Part shown: one piece after another, positions 10,021 to 19,552 of the stretch | Layout: the number at the start of each line of letters is the position of its first letter | Position numbering within the stretch: the stretch's first letter is position 1 | The notes under the pieces: model-generated | The model's database searches: none | What the model saw: the letters and a program-made list of their open reading frames with translations, nothing else | Told to the model about the DNA's origin: nothing | Made by a program: the position numbers and the translations under genes | Assembly: GCA_015039315.1 (NCBI GenBank) | Contig: WIDE01000125.1 | Coordinates: forward strand, 24,190 to 88,189 | Reading direction: 5' to 3' | Length of the DNA: 64,000 bases | From: Clavulina sp. PMI_390 | Lineage: Eukaryota; Basidiomycota; Agaricomycetes; Cantharellales; Hydnaceae

Positions 10021-12753
10021 TTAGCACGCTGTATTCTCGTTGATGGTGAAATAAGACAATACCCAAGGTTCTCTACCTCCGTAAGGCTGAGCAGGCCGCC
10101 GCCAGCACGCGACCTCAGTCGCGGCTTGCTCAAATCCTTCTTTGGGGAGCGGGAAGACGATCCCAAGCTCATAATTTCGCATCTGTGAAAAATGTCAATC
10201 ATGTTAGCCGACTGAGACGGAGAGGGAGAAAACCCCCCAGACTATCGGGAGAGATTGCATACGGTAATATGGGGTTCGTCGTCGTTATCCCCATCCGAAT
10301 CGTCATGGTCATCGTCCCTTTTCGTCGCCTTTGCCTTTGCTTTCGTGTTCTTCTTCTTTGTCTTTGGGCGATTGAGAGTACCCCATGCAGATGGCGTAAA
10401 ATTGTGCGAGCTATACGCCGACACTCTTCAGTGTATGACGATTTGGGCAGTACCCCCAAATAGGAACATACCCAATATAGATCCAGCCGCCCACTGATGG
10501 ATCGACACCTGAAGCTGTCCCTTGGCTTGACTTTGACTTTGCTACTTCAATAGTGCGCTTAGGCTGAAATGTGCAGAGGATCATCTGAGCAAGAGAGGGG
10601 GCGAGCATTTAGGGACTATGATAAGAGGCCTGTGATTGAATTGTCTGGAGGCTCACCTTTGTATGCATCAACAAGTTACCAGTTACAGCATTTGAATCGT
10701 GAAAATTTGCTCGAGGAAAGTTTGCAGCTTGCCAGAAGGAAGGTGTAAAAAAGAACGAGCCTCCGCTCTTTGTGGAGATGAACACGCAATGAGGATGAGC
10801 AACAGTGTCAATACGGGTGCATGAACGATACTTACGGCTATCCCAGCTCGCTCCACTGTATCTCGCGCGGGGAATAAGATCTTCAAGCGTTCAGGTGGAG
10901 GATACTGGAGAGTGGTGCGTTGTTTGGGTGTGAGATCGAACCACTCGTCATATGGGCCACCCTGTGCTGATCTTCGGAAAGCGTCCACCCAATCCGCATT
11001 ATAGCGACCAATCGACGAACCCTTTGAGGCAAAGAGGGTAACCATACCGAATATTGTTGATAAACTTCATTCACAGAAAAAATAGCCAGTGTTGAAGCGT
11101 ACCTGGCACTCAAGCGCGATCTGCTGGTCAGCTGGGCACCGGGCGCCAACATTCCTCAGCGCTCGCATCAGACCCGTATGCCCTACAGTTTGCATCTCCG
11201 CCCGTTTGAACTTGCCAGGCAAACTGCAGACAAGTGCTACCTTGACTTTGGAGAAGTCATATCTCTCAAGCAACGTCTCCAGCGACGATGACTTGGTCGG
11301 TAGATGGAGAACACGGTCGTCGACGAGAGTCTTGATTCCACCTTCAACGTTCATACCTCGCAGCATACGTATGAGAGACTCCACGAATTTGGAAGCTTGG
11401 GGATAGGAGTCATCGGCACTGGCGTCTTTCCCCGAGAGGGTTTGTGCGTTTGGCTTGAGAGGAAAGTCTTGCACCCAACTTGTCTGATGACTCGTTATTA
11501 TTTCGGCGGATAGATACCATCAGAGAGAAAACTCACATTCTCAATTCTCCACCAATCAAAATCGAGCAAATTTGCTGTGTTTACAGCGACACGAGCATAC
11601 CCACTCTTGTAGAAGAACTAACCGTTCCGAAGGGCATTAGTGTGCGCATATCTTAGCATGACGGGCGAAGAAGGGATACTAACCACAAAGACTTTACTAT
11701 GCATTACACCGGAACCAGGTAGCATTTTGGGTGTTGGGTTTGCCCATTGGGTTGTCAGTCGATTGACGGTCGCGGCAGTGAACTCCATATTGCGCGCGGG
11801 AGACGAGACGATGACGAGAGGCTTTGAACGAGGATACGCGGTGGAGACCCAGTCGAAGTCAACGTCCATGGCGCTCATTATCCCCCACTCAAGATCCTCA
11901 GTCTTAACAAGGGGTCCGAAACAATAGCGCAAAATAGGTTAGGAAAAGGCGTATGGATACGGTGCCAAACTCACGTCGCCAATAATCCCTGGTAAACTGA
12001 ATGTTGGGTTGGTATTGAACGGACTGGGTGTTCGGCGGATCTCTCCACCCCAGAAACGAGCGGTAGATTTGGAGGTCTTTCGTGAGGTCGAAGATGATGC
12101 CAACACTGCTTCAAGAATATCAGAGACCCCTAGTATTGAGGTATCGGCATATTTGGATTGAGAAGTCTTTCTGCAAATGATCACGCTGGTCAGTTAAGCG
12201 AAGAGGAAGGTCGAGGAGACAAGCGTAAAGTTTTGGGTCCTCACACAGCTTTGAGGGCACGCTTCACGCCGATTCCGTCTATTTCATCTGATTCCTCGCG
12301 AGCTCTCTTTTTGGGACTCTCGCTCCTGATGGGTGCCACAGATGTCGACGAGCTTGCACCTGGAGTGTCAAGCTCTTCGGCATTCTGCTTGAGTTTCCGT
12401 TGCCTTTCAAGGCGCGCCCGCTCTAGTGCTGCTCTTTCTTGCATGAATGAATTGGTGGAAGTAGTGGCATTGGCTGTGGAAATACCGGCGGTGCTGGTGG
12501 CCACCTTGCTGGACGACACAGTAGGGCTAAGCGTGGGTGGCTCGGGGGATCCGCGGGCAGACGAAGGAGAAGAATCGGTCAAAGATATGATTTCGCGGCT
12601 ATCTGGCACAGCTACAGCCTCCAAGCTGTCAGCTCCAGCGTCCGCGAGCGAAGCAGCGATTGCAGCGGCCAGTTGTTCTTCCTCAAATGCACGCGGATCG
12701 ATATCGACGAAGCGAAACCCTTTAGGGTCAAAGTCATCGTCAGCTTGAGACAT
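10021..12753 (-). CDS. TDP1: Tyrosyl-DNA phosphodiesterase 1 (active form), 697 aa
   Basis: TDP1 hydrolyses the phosphotyrosyl bond left when topoisomerase I is trapped on DNA; it is a nuclear repair enzyme of the phospholipase D superfamily. Ten exons stay in frame: 12753-12245, 12170-11975, 11902-11684, 11605-11537, 11483-11103, 11021-10836, 10767-10657, 10584-10472, 10410-10263, 10182-10021. HKD motif 1 is 'GVMHSK' at the end of exon 3, followed by 'NTANLLDFDWW'. Motif 2 is 'NLLMHTK' plus 'GSHNFTPSAWG', so His, Lys and Asn are all kept. 'RFWGGEIR' and the C-terminal 'WRRPAQPYG' are also family-typical. The N-terminus carries a ubiquitin-interacting-like helix (FEEEQLAAAIAASLADAG) and a SUMO-interacting-like stretch (REIISLTDSSPS). 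I chose ATG 12753 because its sequence is repeated in the remnant at 17779. Confidence 0.9.
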
Positions 12754-12906
12754 CTGAACTCGTCTCCCAGGGTCCAACAGGGGTATGGTATGAAGTGGTA
12801 CGAATGCAGCAGGAGGGTGGCCAAACAAGGCCAAGCGTGTTGCTGAGTCAGCAGTAAATTGGGTCAACCACCTCCAAGTTTTTCTCCGTCCCTACCCTCT
12901 AATGCG
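12754..12906. promoter_or_regulatory. Short divergent promoter between TDP1 and F-box unit 1
   Basis: Only 153 bp separate the TDP1 start (12753, minus) from the ATG of the ancestral first exon of F-box unit 1 (12907, plus). The same sequence is recognisable upstream of units 2 and 3, around 'gccaagcg.gttgctgagtcagca' (near 15220 and 17855). It therefore travelled with the F-box duplications, and probably carries control signals for both directions. That function is inferred from position only. Confidence 0.5.
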
Positions 12907-13019
12907 ATGACAGCCCGCTTGAAACTCGAACACCTCATAGAGTGTCTTCGGAAATGGGCTCTAGCTCTGCCAGAGCAGTCTAATACCTTAGGGGACCTGC
13001 ATATCGAGGCTATTCCTGC
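12907..13019 (+). pseudogene. Orphaned first coding exon of F-box unit 1, cut by a MITE
   Basis: ATG 12907 opens MTARLKLEHLIECLRKW-ALALPEQS..., the counterpart of the intact first exon of unit 3 (17941-18068) and of the damaged one in unit 2 (from 15284). At 13020 a 399-bp element plus an 8-bp target duplication is inserted. The 407 added bases are not a multiple of three. The exon resumes at 13427 and reaches its old splice donor at about 13441, where the usual GT reads GC. This exon can no longer be joined in frame to the F-box body unless the element is removed from the transcript. Confidence 0.75.
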
Positions 13020-13418
13020 TAGGGTACGGTAAGCATGCTTACAGTAAGCTGTAAGCCTTACATTACACTAATTTACAGTGTAAATTACGCGTAAATAAGC
13101 GGATCTGATTCCGCGGGCATGTAATTGCATCTCGAATGAATGGGTGAGCAAAGTACTTGAGCAAACACAGCCCTGTTTTCTAGCATCATCAGAGTCATAG
13201 AACGCTCTGGAAGCAATCGAGGCAATGGTTGATATGTCTATCATCGCGGCTATCTTAGAGGGTTCCCTGCGGCTCACGAGACGCTCGCTGGGCCTTCGGA
13301 AGATATCAATTGAGGTGGGGTATTTTACAGTTATTTACAGTAAATTACACTGCCCTGTAAGCTTACAGTGTAAATTTACGTGTAAATAACCTTGGCTGGA
13401 GTTATTTACCGTACCCTA
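13020..13418. mobile_element. hAT-type MITE, 399 bp, with 8-bp target site duplication
   Basis: The ends are perfect 13-bp inverted repeats: TAGGGTACGGTAA at 13020-13032 and TTACCGTACCCTA at 13406-13418. Both sides carry the direct repeat ATTCCTGC (13012-13019 and 13419-13426). TIRs starting TAGGG and an 8-bp duplication are hallmarks of the hAT superfamily. No transposase frame fits inside. Subterminal motifs such as 'ttacagtgtaaatt.acg.gtaaata' occur near both ends (13073-13097 and 13364-13389). The two sister loci (about 15395 and 18040) have the same flanking sequence without the element, so they act as empty-site controls. Confidence 0.92.
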
Positions 13419-13453
13419 ATTCCTGCTACGTTGTATGAACAGCATGCTTCTCT

Positions 13454-14920
13454 ATGAGTCACAGCGCTAATCCTCTAAATCGTTTCCACGTTAGAGAAAA
13501 TCTCAAAATTCTGGCTAATGCCTCCGAGAGCCTGTCGGAAGCACTTCAGACCTTGCAAGAGCTTACCAAGGTAATTGAGAGACCTTGTCTTGACCTCGCC
13601 GTCTCTTACAGACGTGTGAGAAACAACACCCACCCTTTCATGCAACTGCCTTTCGAGATCATTGGCTCAATCTTCGAGATAGCTTGCCTGCCTGTGGCGT
13701 TGTCTCCCACAAGGCCACCAGACTTTTCCCGAGTGGTGCGGTGTCAAAAAACGCGGCTGGCCGTTGGATATACATGCTTCTACTTCCGTCATGTCTTACT
13801 CAAATCTCGCGCGGCTTGGGATCATATCCCCGTCCTCATTGATGGGAAGTTGGATCCTCTTCACGAAACGCGTGATCTCCTTCCTGTTGGGCTCGCAAGG
13901 GCTTCTCAAAGTGCAGTACACCTATACATTTCCATCAAAAATGCGAGAACAACCAGAAATGGTCGCTTCATGAAAGCCTGGGAATCTCTATGCGCTACTG
14001 TCGTGTCCTTACGGAGTCGTCTGAGAACCCTCTTCATCATGAGCGACCAGACGCCCAGGTCACCCGTAGTCCTGAACTGGATCTCTGCCGAGCGCATTTT
14101 CCCAGACCTCAAATACGTCTATATCGAGGTTCAGGGACTATTGTCAGCCGCATCTTTGGATCTCCGAGGCTTTCCAGCCGCTGAAGTACTGCATGTCAAG
14201 TACATAACGTCGAACCCGGCCATGGGTCGCCTATCAATCACGCCTAGCACCAACAGCTTCATCCGAGAACTTTCTCTCCATGGGAGCTTCAACGCAGGAG
14301 ACACCCTCTCCCTACTACAATCTTTTCAATCATCTATCGAAGCCTTTCACTGGATCTCGGACAAAAAGTTGTCTGATGAGTTGCCCAGACCGCCCAGTCT
14401 CGCTTCGCGGCTCCCACGGCTCCAAGCTCTGCATCTAGAGATATCTCATCCTTTCTCCTTTCTCGATGCGTCAAGATTTGAGATGAGTAAGCTGCGGAGT
14501 ATCTTCATCCATTATTCAGGCGATCATCACGCTAATGATGGAGTGAGCAATATTGTTCTGCCTTCCCTGCACTCCTGTAAAATTGGCCATTACTATTGCG
14601 ACAAAATTTGCCTGTCATCCTTTTTCAAAAATAACCCTACAATCCGCATCATCAAAACGAGGGCCCACGCGCCCACGATTGCAAACCTCTTTGAGGCGGC
14701 AGCCTCAAGCTCGGGGTCGGCGGATTTTCTCCCCAACCTTGAGGTGTTACACAATCGGAACAAAGTAAACTCTCTGCGCGAGCTGAAGCCTTGGTTCGAG
14801 TCTACTCGGGCGCGCAAGAGCCGATTTGCCATCTCTCTCGAGGTTCCTGATAAGGATTTTGACAAAGAAGTGTCTGACCAATACCTCGACGTGCTGAGGA
14901 TACGGTCTTGGACCACATAA
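13454..14920 (+). CDS. F-box-like / leucine-rich protein, tandem unit 1 (488 aa)
   Basis: A single long exon with an F-box-like helix near residue 60 ('LPFEIIGSIFEIACLP'), then 'VGYTCFYFRHVLLKSRAAWDHIPVLIDG'. The remaining 350 residues contain irregular Leu-rich repeats ending in the conserved 'FFKNNPTIR' block. Such proteins are expected to be substrate adaptors of SCF ubiquitin ligases. Homology with unit 3 begins at 13495 (after TTAG), so codons 1-14 (MSHSANPLNRFHVR) come from what is an intron in unit 3. The present start therefore lies inside a former intron, just behind the MITE. Whether the protein is made is unknown. Fold call good, start uncertain. Confidence 0.7.
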   Translation: MSHSANPLNRFHVRENLKILANASESLSEALQTLQELTKVIERPCLDLAVSYRRVRNNTHPFMQLPFEIIGSIFEIACLPVALSPTRPPDFSRVVRCQKTRLAVGYTCFYFRHVLLKSRAAWDHIPVLIDGKLDPLHETRDLLPVGLARASQSAVHLYISIKNARTTRNGRFMKAWESLCATVVSLRSRLRTLFIMSDQTPRSPVVLNWISAERIFPDLKYVYIEVQGLLSAASLDLRGFPAAEVLHVKYITSNPAMGRLSITPSTNSFIRELSLHGSFNAGDTLSLLQSFQSSIEAFHWISDKKLSDELPRPPSLASRLPRLQALHLEISHPFSFLDASRFEMSKLRSIFIHYSGDHHANDGVSNIVLPSLHSCKIGHYYCDKICLSSFFKNNPTIRIIKTRAHAPTIANLFEAAASSSGSADFLPNLEVLHNRNKVNSLRELKPWFESTRARKSRFAISLEVPDKDFDKEVSDQYLDVLRIRSWTT

Positions 14921-15283
14921 CAACACTATCACCGACTTGCGCCCGAGAACGCACACCAAAAATGCAGTGAATAGTTTCAGATCTACCGCGTGTCAGCTAG
15001 TAATCGTTCTAATATATTCAATCAATCTTGTTACTTGATCGTTTCCTTCGCATAGGATTGCGCGCTGAAACATTCATGATGCTGGAGGCAACATCAGGGG
15101 ATAGCCGGTTCGGAGATGAGGGAACCAAGCGATCGGCGGATCTTTCTATGCTAGGAGCAATTGGCGGCAACGATTGTTTTTTTTTCTTTAGAAGGGGGGT
15201 GGATGAGTGTCGGGGCAGCCAAGCGTGTTGCTGAGTCAGCAGGGACGATGGATTGACCCGTCTCCGCTCCCACCTCTCACACA

Positions 15284-15412
15284 ATGGCAACCCGCTTAAA
15301 AATCGACGGCCTCATCGAGGTCCTTCAGCGCTGGAAGCTAGCTTTACCAGAACAGTCTGATACCCTTACCGATTTGCATATCAAACCTAACCCCGCTACA
15401 TTGTACGAAAAA
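15284..15412 (+). pseudogene. Damaged first exon of F-box unit 2
   Basis: ATG 15284 opens MATRLKIDGLIEVLQRWKLA..., clearly the first exon of this family. At its end the donor seen in unit 3 (GAAAA|GTACTT) has become GAAAAAGCACTT, with a GT-to-GC change and one extra A. Reading through meets a stop, and splicing at the GC shifts frame into another stop. No MITE is present here, so this locus shows the pre-insertion sequence. Upstream (15220-15240) only about 25 bp of the TDP1 5' region remain. Confidence 0.65.
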
Positions 15413-15541
15413 GCACTTTTCTTGATTTGGCTTGAGTTGCGGCGCTAATCCTCCAATTACCTACATCTCAGCGGAAATTTTGAAGCTTATGGCAAAGCCT
15501 CTGAGACGCTCTCAGAGACGCTTCAGACTCTACAAGAGCTC

Positions 15542-16903
15542 GTGAAGGTCATTGAGAAGCCTTCTCGCGAGCTTACTGCTTCATATCGACGAGCGCGAAA
15601 CAGCCTGCTCCCCTTGATGCGACTTCCTTTCGAACTACTCAGCTCTATATTCGAGATGACCTGTCAGCCCAAGGCGATATCACCCGCAGAGCAGCCGAAC
15701 TTCAGGAAAGTGATGGAGTGTCGAAAAACGCGGTCCGCTATTGGATTCACGTGTTCCTACTTTCGTCGAGTCGTGCTTGGCACTCACCTCGCTTGGAATC
15801 ATATTCCAATCATTATTGATGGAAGGGTTTCATCACTTTATGAAACGCAAAAGTTTTTACCCTCAGCACTCGCGAGGGCTAGTCACCACGCATTACATCT
15901 CTACGTCTCCATCAGACATGTTCACACCACCAAGACCAGCGGCGTTATGAATTCATGGAAACATCTATATAGTGCTTTCCTTTCCATACGAAAACGTCTC
16001 AAGACTCTTTTTATTGAAAGCGATAACACGCTTTCGCCTTGCACTATTTTAGGCTACATCCCCGCTGGACTCATGTTTCCAGCCCTCAGATCCCTATATC
16101 TTGATATCAAGGGAAGTTCCTGGCCTGCCTGTCTAAACCTTCAGGGATTTCCTGTCCTTGAGATTTTGTCTATCAAGTACGCAGTGTCAAAGGTAGTTGA
16201 TCATGGCTTGTCTATCGTTTGCAGCCCCAGAAGTTGCATTCGAGAACTGACGCTAAGGGGGAACTTTGATGAGGGCCAATCCGTTTCGCTTCTGAAGTCT
16301 TGTCAGAACTCTATCGAAGTGATCCGTTGGATATCCAGTAAAGATTGGAGAGAAAGCCTCCCCCAACCACCCCTCCCTGCTCTGCAGCTCCCCCACCTTC
16401 AGGCTCTGCACCTCGAAAAACCACTCCCATTCCAATTTCTTGATTCATCAGGATTTGATATGCGAAATTTGACCAGCATTTTCATTGATCATCCTGGACA
16501 CCATCCCCAGCAGAGTGACAGAACGAGCACTATTGTTCTTCCTTCCCTCCTTTCCTGTAAGATTGGTCCCAGATATTGGCGCGCAGTGTCTTTGGCTTCC
16601 TTTTTCAAAAATAACCCTACCATTCGCACCATCAAAACTAGGGCTGATCTTCACGATGTGACAGATTTCTTCCTGGTGGCAGCCTCGACTGTGGGGTCAC
16701 ACGAGGTTCTCCCAAACCTCCAGTGGTTGTACTGTAAAGGTAGAATCGGGCCTTTAAATTCGGTCAGCCATTCGTTGGAGCGTATTCGGGCGCGCCGGCA
16801 TCCGTTCATAATATACATAGAGGCTCCTAGCAGTGGCTTTGATAAACAGATCTTCGACCAATACACTGACGTGCTAAGGGTGAAGCCTTATGCGGTCTTG
16901 TGA
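15542..16903 (+). CDS. F-box-like / leucine-rich protein, tandem unit 2 (453 aa from this start)
   Basis: An open frame with F-box-like 'LPFELLSSIFEMTCQP' near residue 30, 'IGFTCSYFRRVVLGTHLAWNHIP' and the 'FFKNNPTIRTIKTR' block, collinear with units 1 and 3. In-frame homology continues upstream of 15542 (KASETLSETLQTLQELV) but with no ATG and a stop further up. The position equivalent to the unit 1 ATG is TTG. The start is therefore the first available Met, and the N-terminal 65 or so residues present in unit 3 are missing. It may be a functional N-truncated protein or a pseudogene in progress. The interval 16904-17470 shows no gene. Confidence 0.65.
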   Translation: MKVIEKPSRELTASYRRARNSLLPLMRLPFELLSSIFEMTCQPKAISPAEQPNFRKVMECRKTRSAIGFTCSYFRRVVLGTHLAWNHIPIIIDGRVSSLYETQKFLPSALARASHHALHLYVSIRHVHTTKTSGVMNSWKHLYSAFLSIRKRLKTLFIESDNTLSPCTILGYIPAGLMFPALRSLYLDIKGSSWPACLNLQGFPVLEILSIKYAVSKVVDHGLSIVCSPRSCIRELTLRGNFDEGQSVSLLKSCQNSIEVIRWISSKDWRESLPQPPLPALQLPHLQALHLEKPLPFQFLDSSGFDMRNLTSIFIDHPGHHPQQSDRTSTIVLPSLLSCKIGPRYWRAVSLASFFKNNPTIRTIKTRADLHDVTDFFLVAASTVGSHEVLPNLQWLYCKGRIGPLNSVSHSLERIRARRHPFIIYIEAPSSGFDKQIFDQYTDVLRVKPYAVL

Positions 16904-17477
16904 TGCTGAATCAAGCTCGAGTCAATCCATTCACAACGAAAACGCAATAGCACTCCGATTCCATCTCGCTTTCCAACTTTTGGTCACATATCATGGCATG
17001 ATGCTAGCCCAAGTGCGGCTTCAGTAGAGCATTTCACTCTGGCGGGAGCATATATTTTCTGGATAGATAATCGTTTGGGAGGTCCTTCGGTATTCCCTAC
17101 GTAGGACCGAATATGAAGTATGCCGTTATCTGAATCATGTTTCCCACTTATCCCTTCTGCGTAGTAAAACCACTCAAAATGTTCCTTGTATTGAGTACGA
17201 AGTCAACGCAGGTGTACGCCGCTCTTCATTATAGTGTCACAAGCTCTGGTGAAAGGTACACACGGAGAACCGGCTGTCTGGCCATTTAAACGACAACACC
17301 TTCGGCTAGAGATTATAAGCAATCGTGATAATCATCCATCCTTCCTCAAATACACGTGGATTAACATTGGCAAAGTAATCCCTTCAAGGCCAAATCCATC
17401 TTCAGTTTGGGACATCCGGGCCGCTTTCGAAGCAGCCAACAGGCGGCACATAAACTAGTACATATACGCTATAGCAT

Positions 17478-17779
17478 TGCTCCTTCCTGCATGAATGAAT
17501 CGGTGAGAATAGTGATGTCAGCTGCAGAAATAGCGGGTCGCTGGTGGCCAATCCATTGAATGGCATAGTTGGGTTAGGCGTACGTCCTTCAGGGGATTCG
17601 CGGGCAGATGAAGGGGAAGAACCGGTCAAGGACATCACCTCACTGTCATTGGCACAGGTACAGTTTCCAAGCTGTTTAGCTCCAGCGTCCGCGAGCGAAG
17701 CAGCAATTGCAATTCGTTTTCCCTCAAACGTACGCGTATCAAAACCTTTAGGGTCAAAGCCATCGCCAGCTTGAGACAT
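17478..17779 (-). pseudogene. Duplicated and decayed 5' end of TDP1
   Basis: Reading minus from 17779 gives MSQAGDGFDPKGF..., followed by 'IAIAASLADAGA' and 'SLTGSSPSSARESPE'. These match the TDP1 N-terminus (MSQADDDFDPKGF, IAASLADAGA, SLTDSSPSSARGSPE) with small deletions that break the frame afterwards. DNA similarity stops near 17478, inside TDP1 exon 1. None of the catalytic part is present. It faces away from F-box unit 3 exactly as real TDP1 faces away from unit 1, so it was copied as part of the same unit. Confidence 0.85.
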
Positions 17780-17940
17780 ATGAACTCGGCTCCAAGGGTT
17801 CTAATAAGCAGGGTATGAAGCTGTGGAAGGACAGCAGGAGGTGACCAAACACAGCCAAGCGCGTTGCTGAGTCAGCATCAAATGAAAATTCGATAGTGGA
17901 TTGACCCGTCTCTGAGTTTGTACCTCTTGCCTCCACAACC

Positions 17941-19552
17941 ATGACAGCCCGCTTGAAAATCGAGTCTCTCATCGAAGTCCTTCAGAACTGGAAGCTAGCT
18001 TTGCCAGAACAGTCTGGTACACTGGCGGATCTGCATATCGAGCCTAACCCTACCATATTGTGCGAAAAGTACTTTCCTCCATTTTAGTTCTGGAGCTGAT
18101 ACCCAAACCACCTATGATCTCAGCGAGAAGTTTGGATCTTTTGGTGAGGGCTTCGATATCCTCCCTGAAACACTTCAGACTCTGCAAGAGCTTGTGAGGG
18201 CAATTGAGAAACCTGCTCATGAGGTTACTGCTACACACAAGCGTTTGAGAAACAGCATCCTTCCCTCAATACGACTTCCCTTTGAAATCATTGCCTCTAT
18301 TTTTGAGGTAGCCTGCCAACCTGATGTGACTTCCTCCGGAAAGCAGCCAACCTTCTTGGAAGCGATGGAGTGTCGAAAGATGCGATCCGCTATTGGGTTA
18401 ACATGCTCCCATTTCCGTCAAGTCGTGATCAAAACTCATGCTGCTTGGAATCACATCCCGATAATCATTGATGGAAACACTTTCCCGCTCCATGAAGCAC
18501 ATGATGTCCTGCCTGTTGCGCTAGCCAGAGCCAGCCAATGCGCCTTTGATCTCTACATCTCCATCGGAAATGCTCCGACCACCGAACCCAGCCTTTTTAT
18601 GCAATCATGGAAACACGTATGCGGCTCTTTCCCTTCATTGGGAGATCGTCTGAAGACTCTTCGTATCCAAAGCGATAAGACGTTTGAATCTCGTCTCGCC
18701 TTAGGCTGGATCTTCCCCGAGATCGTATTTCCAATCCTCACGTCGCTCGACATTGAGATTATGGGTGAAATAATTACTGCTAGTAGCGCCTGTTTGAATC
18801 TCCAGGGATTTCCTGCTCTTGAGATTTTGCACGCCAAGTGCTCCGATGCTTATCATACCATTTACATCAAGTGCAGCCCCAAAAGCCAGATCCGAGAACT
18901 GGATCTACAGGGATACTTTTATGTGAACGAATCTATCTCTCTTTTGAGATCTTGTCAAGAAACTATCGAAGCATTTCGATGGGTTCTGAGCCGGACGTGG
19001 CCTGAAGGCCCGCCAAAACCGCCCCCTTGTGCCCTACAGCTCCCACGTCTTCGAACACTGCATTTTGAGGTCCGCCATCCATTATCATTTCTGAATCCAT
19101 CACTATTCAGGATGCAGAATTTGCAGAAGCTTTTCGTTCAGGATGTAGCCCGGTATGACCCAAGGGACAGGGCGAATACTATGGTTCTCCCATCTCTCCA
19201 TTCCTGTGCAATTGGCCACAGTCATTGGGGAACGGTCTCCCTGGATTCTTTTCTCAAAAATAACCCTACCATCCGTTCCGTTTACACTAGGGTTCACCTG
19301 TCCAAGGTCGCACGATTCTTCTTAGCGACAGGATCGGGCTCAGGGTCAGAGGCCGTTCTCCCCAATCTCGAGCGGCTATACTACAAAGGCACCACCGAGT
19401 ATTTGGGCGAGCTCAAGCATTGGTTTGAGTACATTCGGGCGCGCCAGCAGCCGTTTGTCATATGCCTTGAGTCTACTGGCAAGGACGTTGACAAGGAGCT
19501 AATTGAACAGTACGCAGATGTGCTGAGGATGGAAATTTATACCCCTTTGTGA
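17941..19552 (+). CDS. F-box-like / leucine-rich protein, tandem unit 3 (complete, 518 aa)
   Basis: This is the best-preserved member of the trio. Exon 1 (17941-18068) encodes MTARLKIESLIEVLQNW... The intron 18069-18123 (55 nt, GTACTT...CTCAG) joins it in frame to exon 2 (18124-19552). Exon 2 carries a short helical segment (DILPETLQTLQELVRAI), the F-box-like 'LPFEIIASIFEVACQP', 'IGLTCSHFRQVVIKTHAAWNHIPIIIDG', Leu-rich repeats and 'FLKNNPTIRSVYTR'. It shows the ancestral gene structure from which units 1 and 2 departed. Expected role: substrate recognition in an SCF-type E3 ligase (family knowledge; no substrate can be inferred). Confidence 0.8.

Noticed and set aside
9611..10066. 151-aa open frame (minus)
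   Set aside because: It overlaps the last TDP1 exon in another frame. TDP1 ends naturally at 10021 after its C-terminal 'WRRPAQPYG' motif, and the peptide has no recognisable domain.
11618..11684. Continuation of TDP1 exon 3 through 'SIPSSPVMLRYAHTNALRNG'
   Set aside because: Would leave a 17-nt intron before the next exon; splicing at GTTAGT after 'MHSKVFV' gives a normal intron and correct phase.
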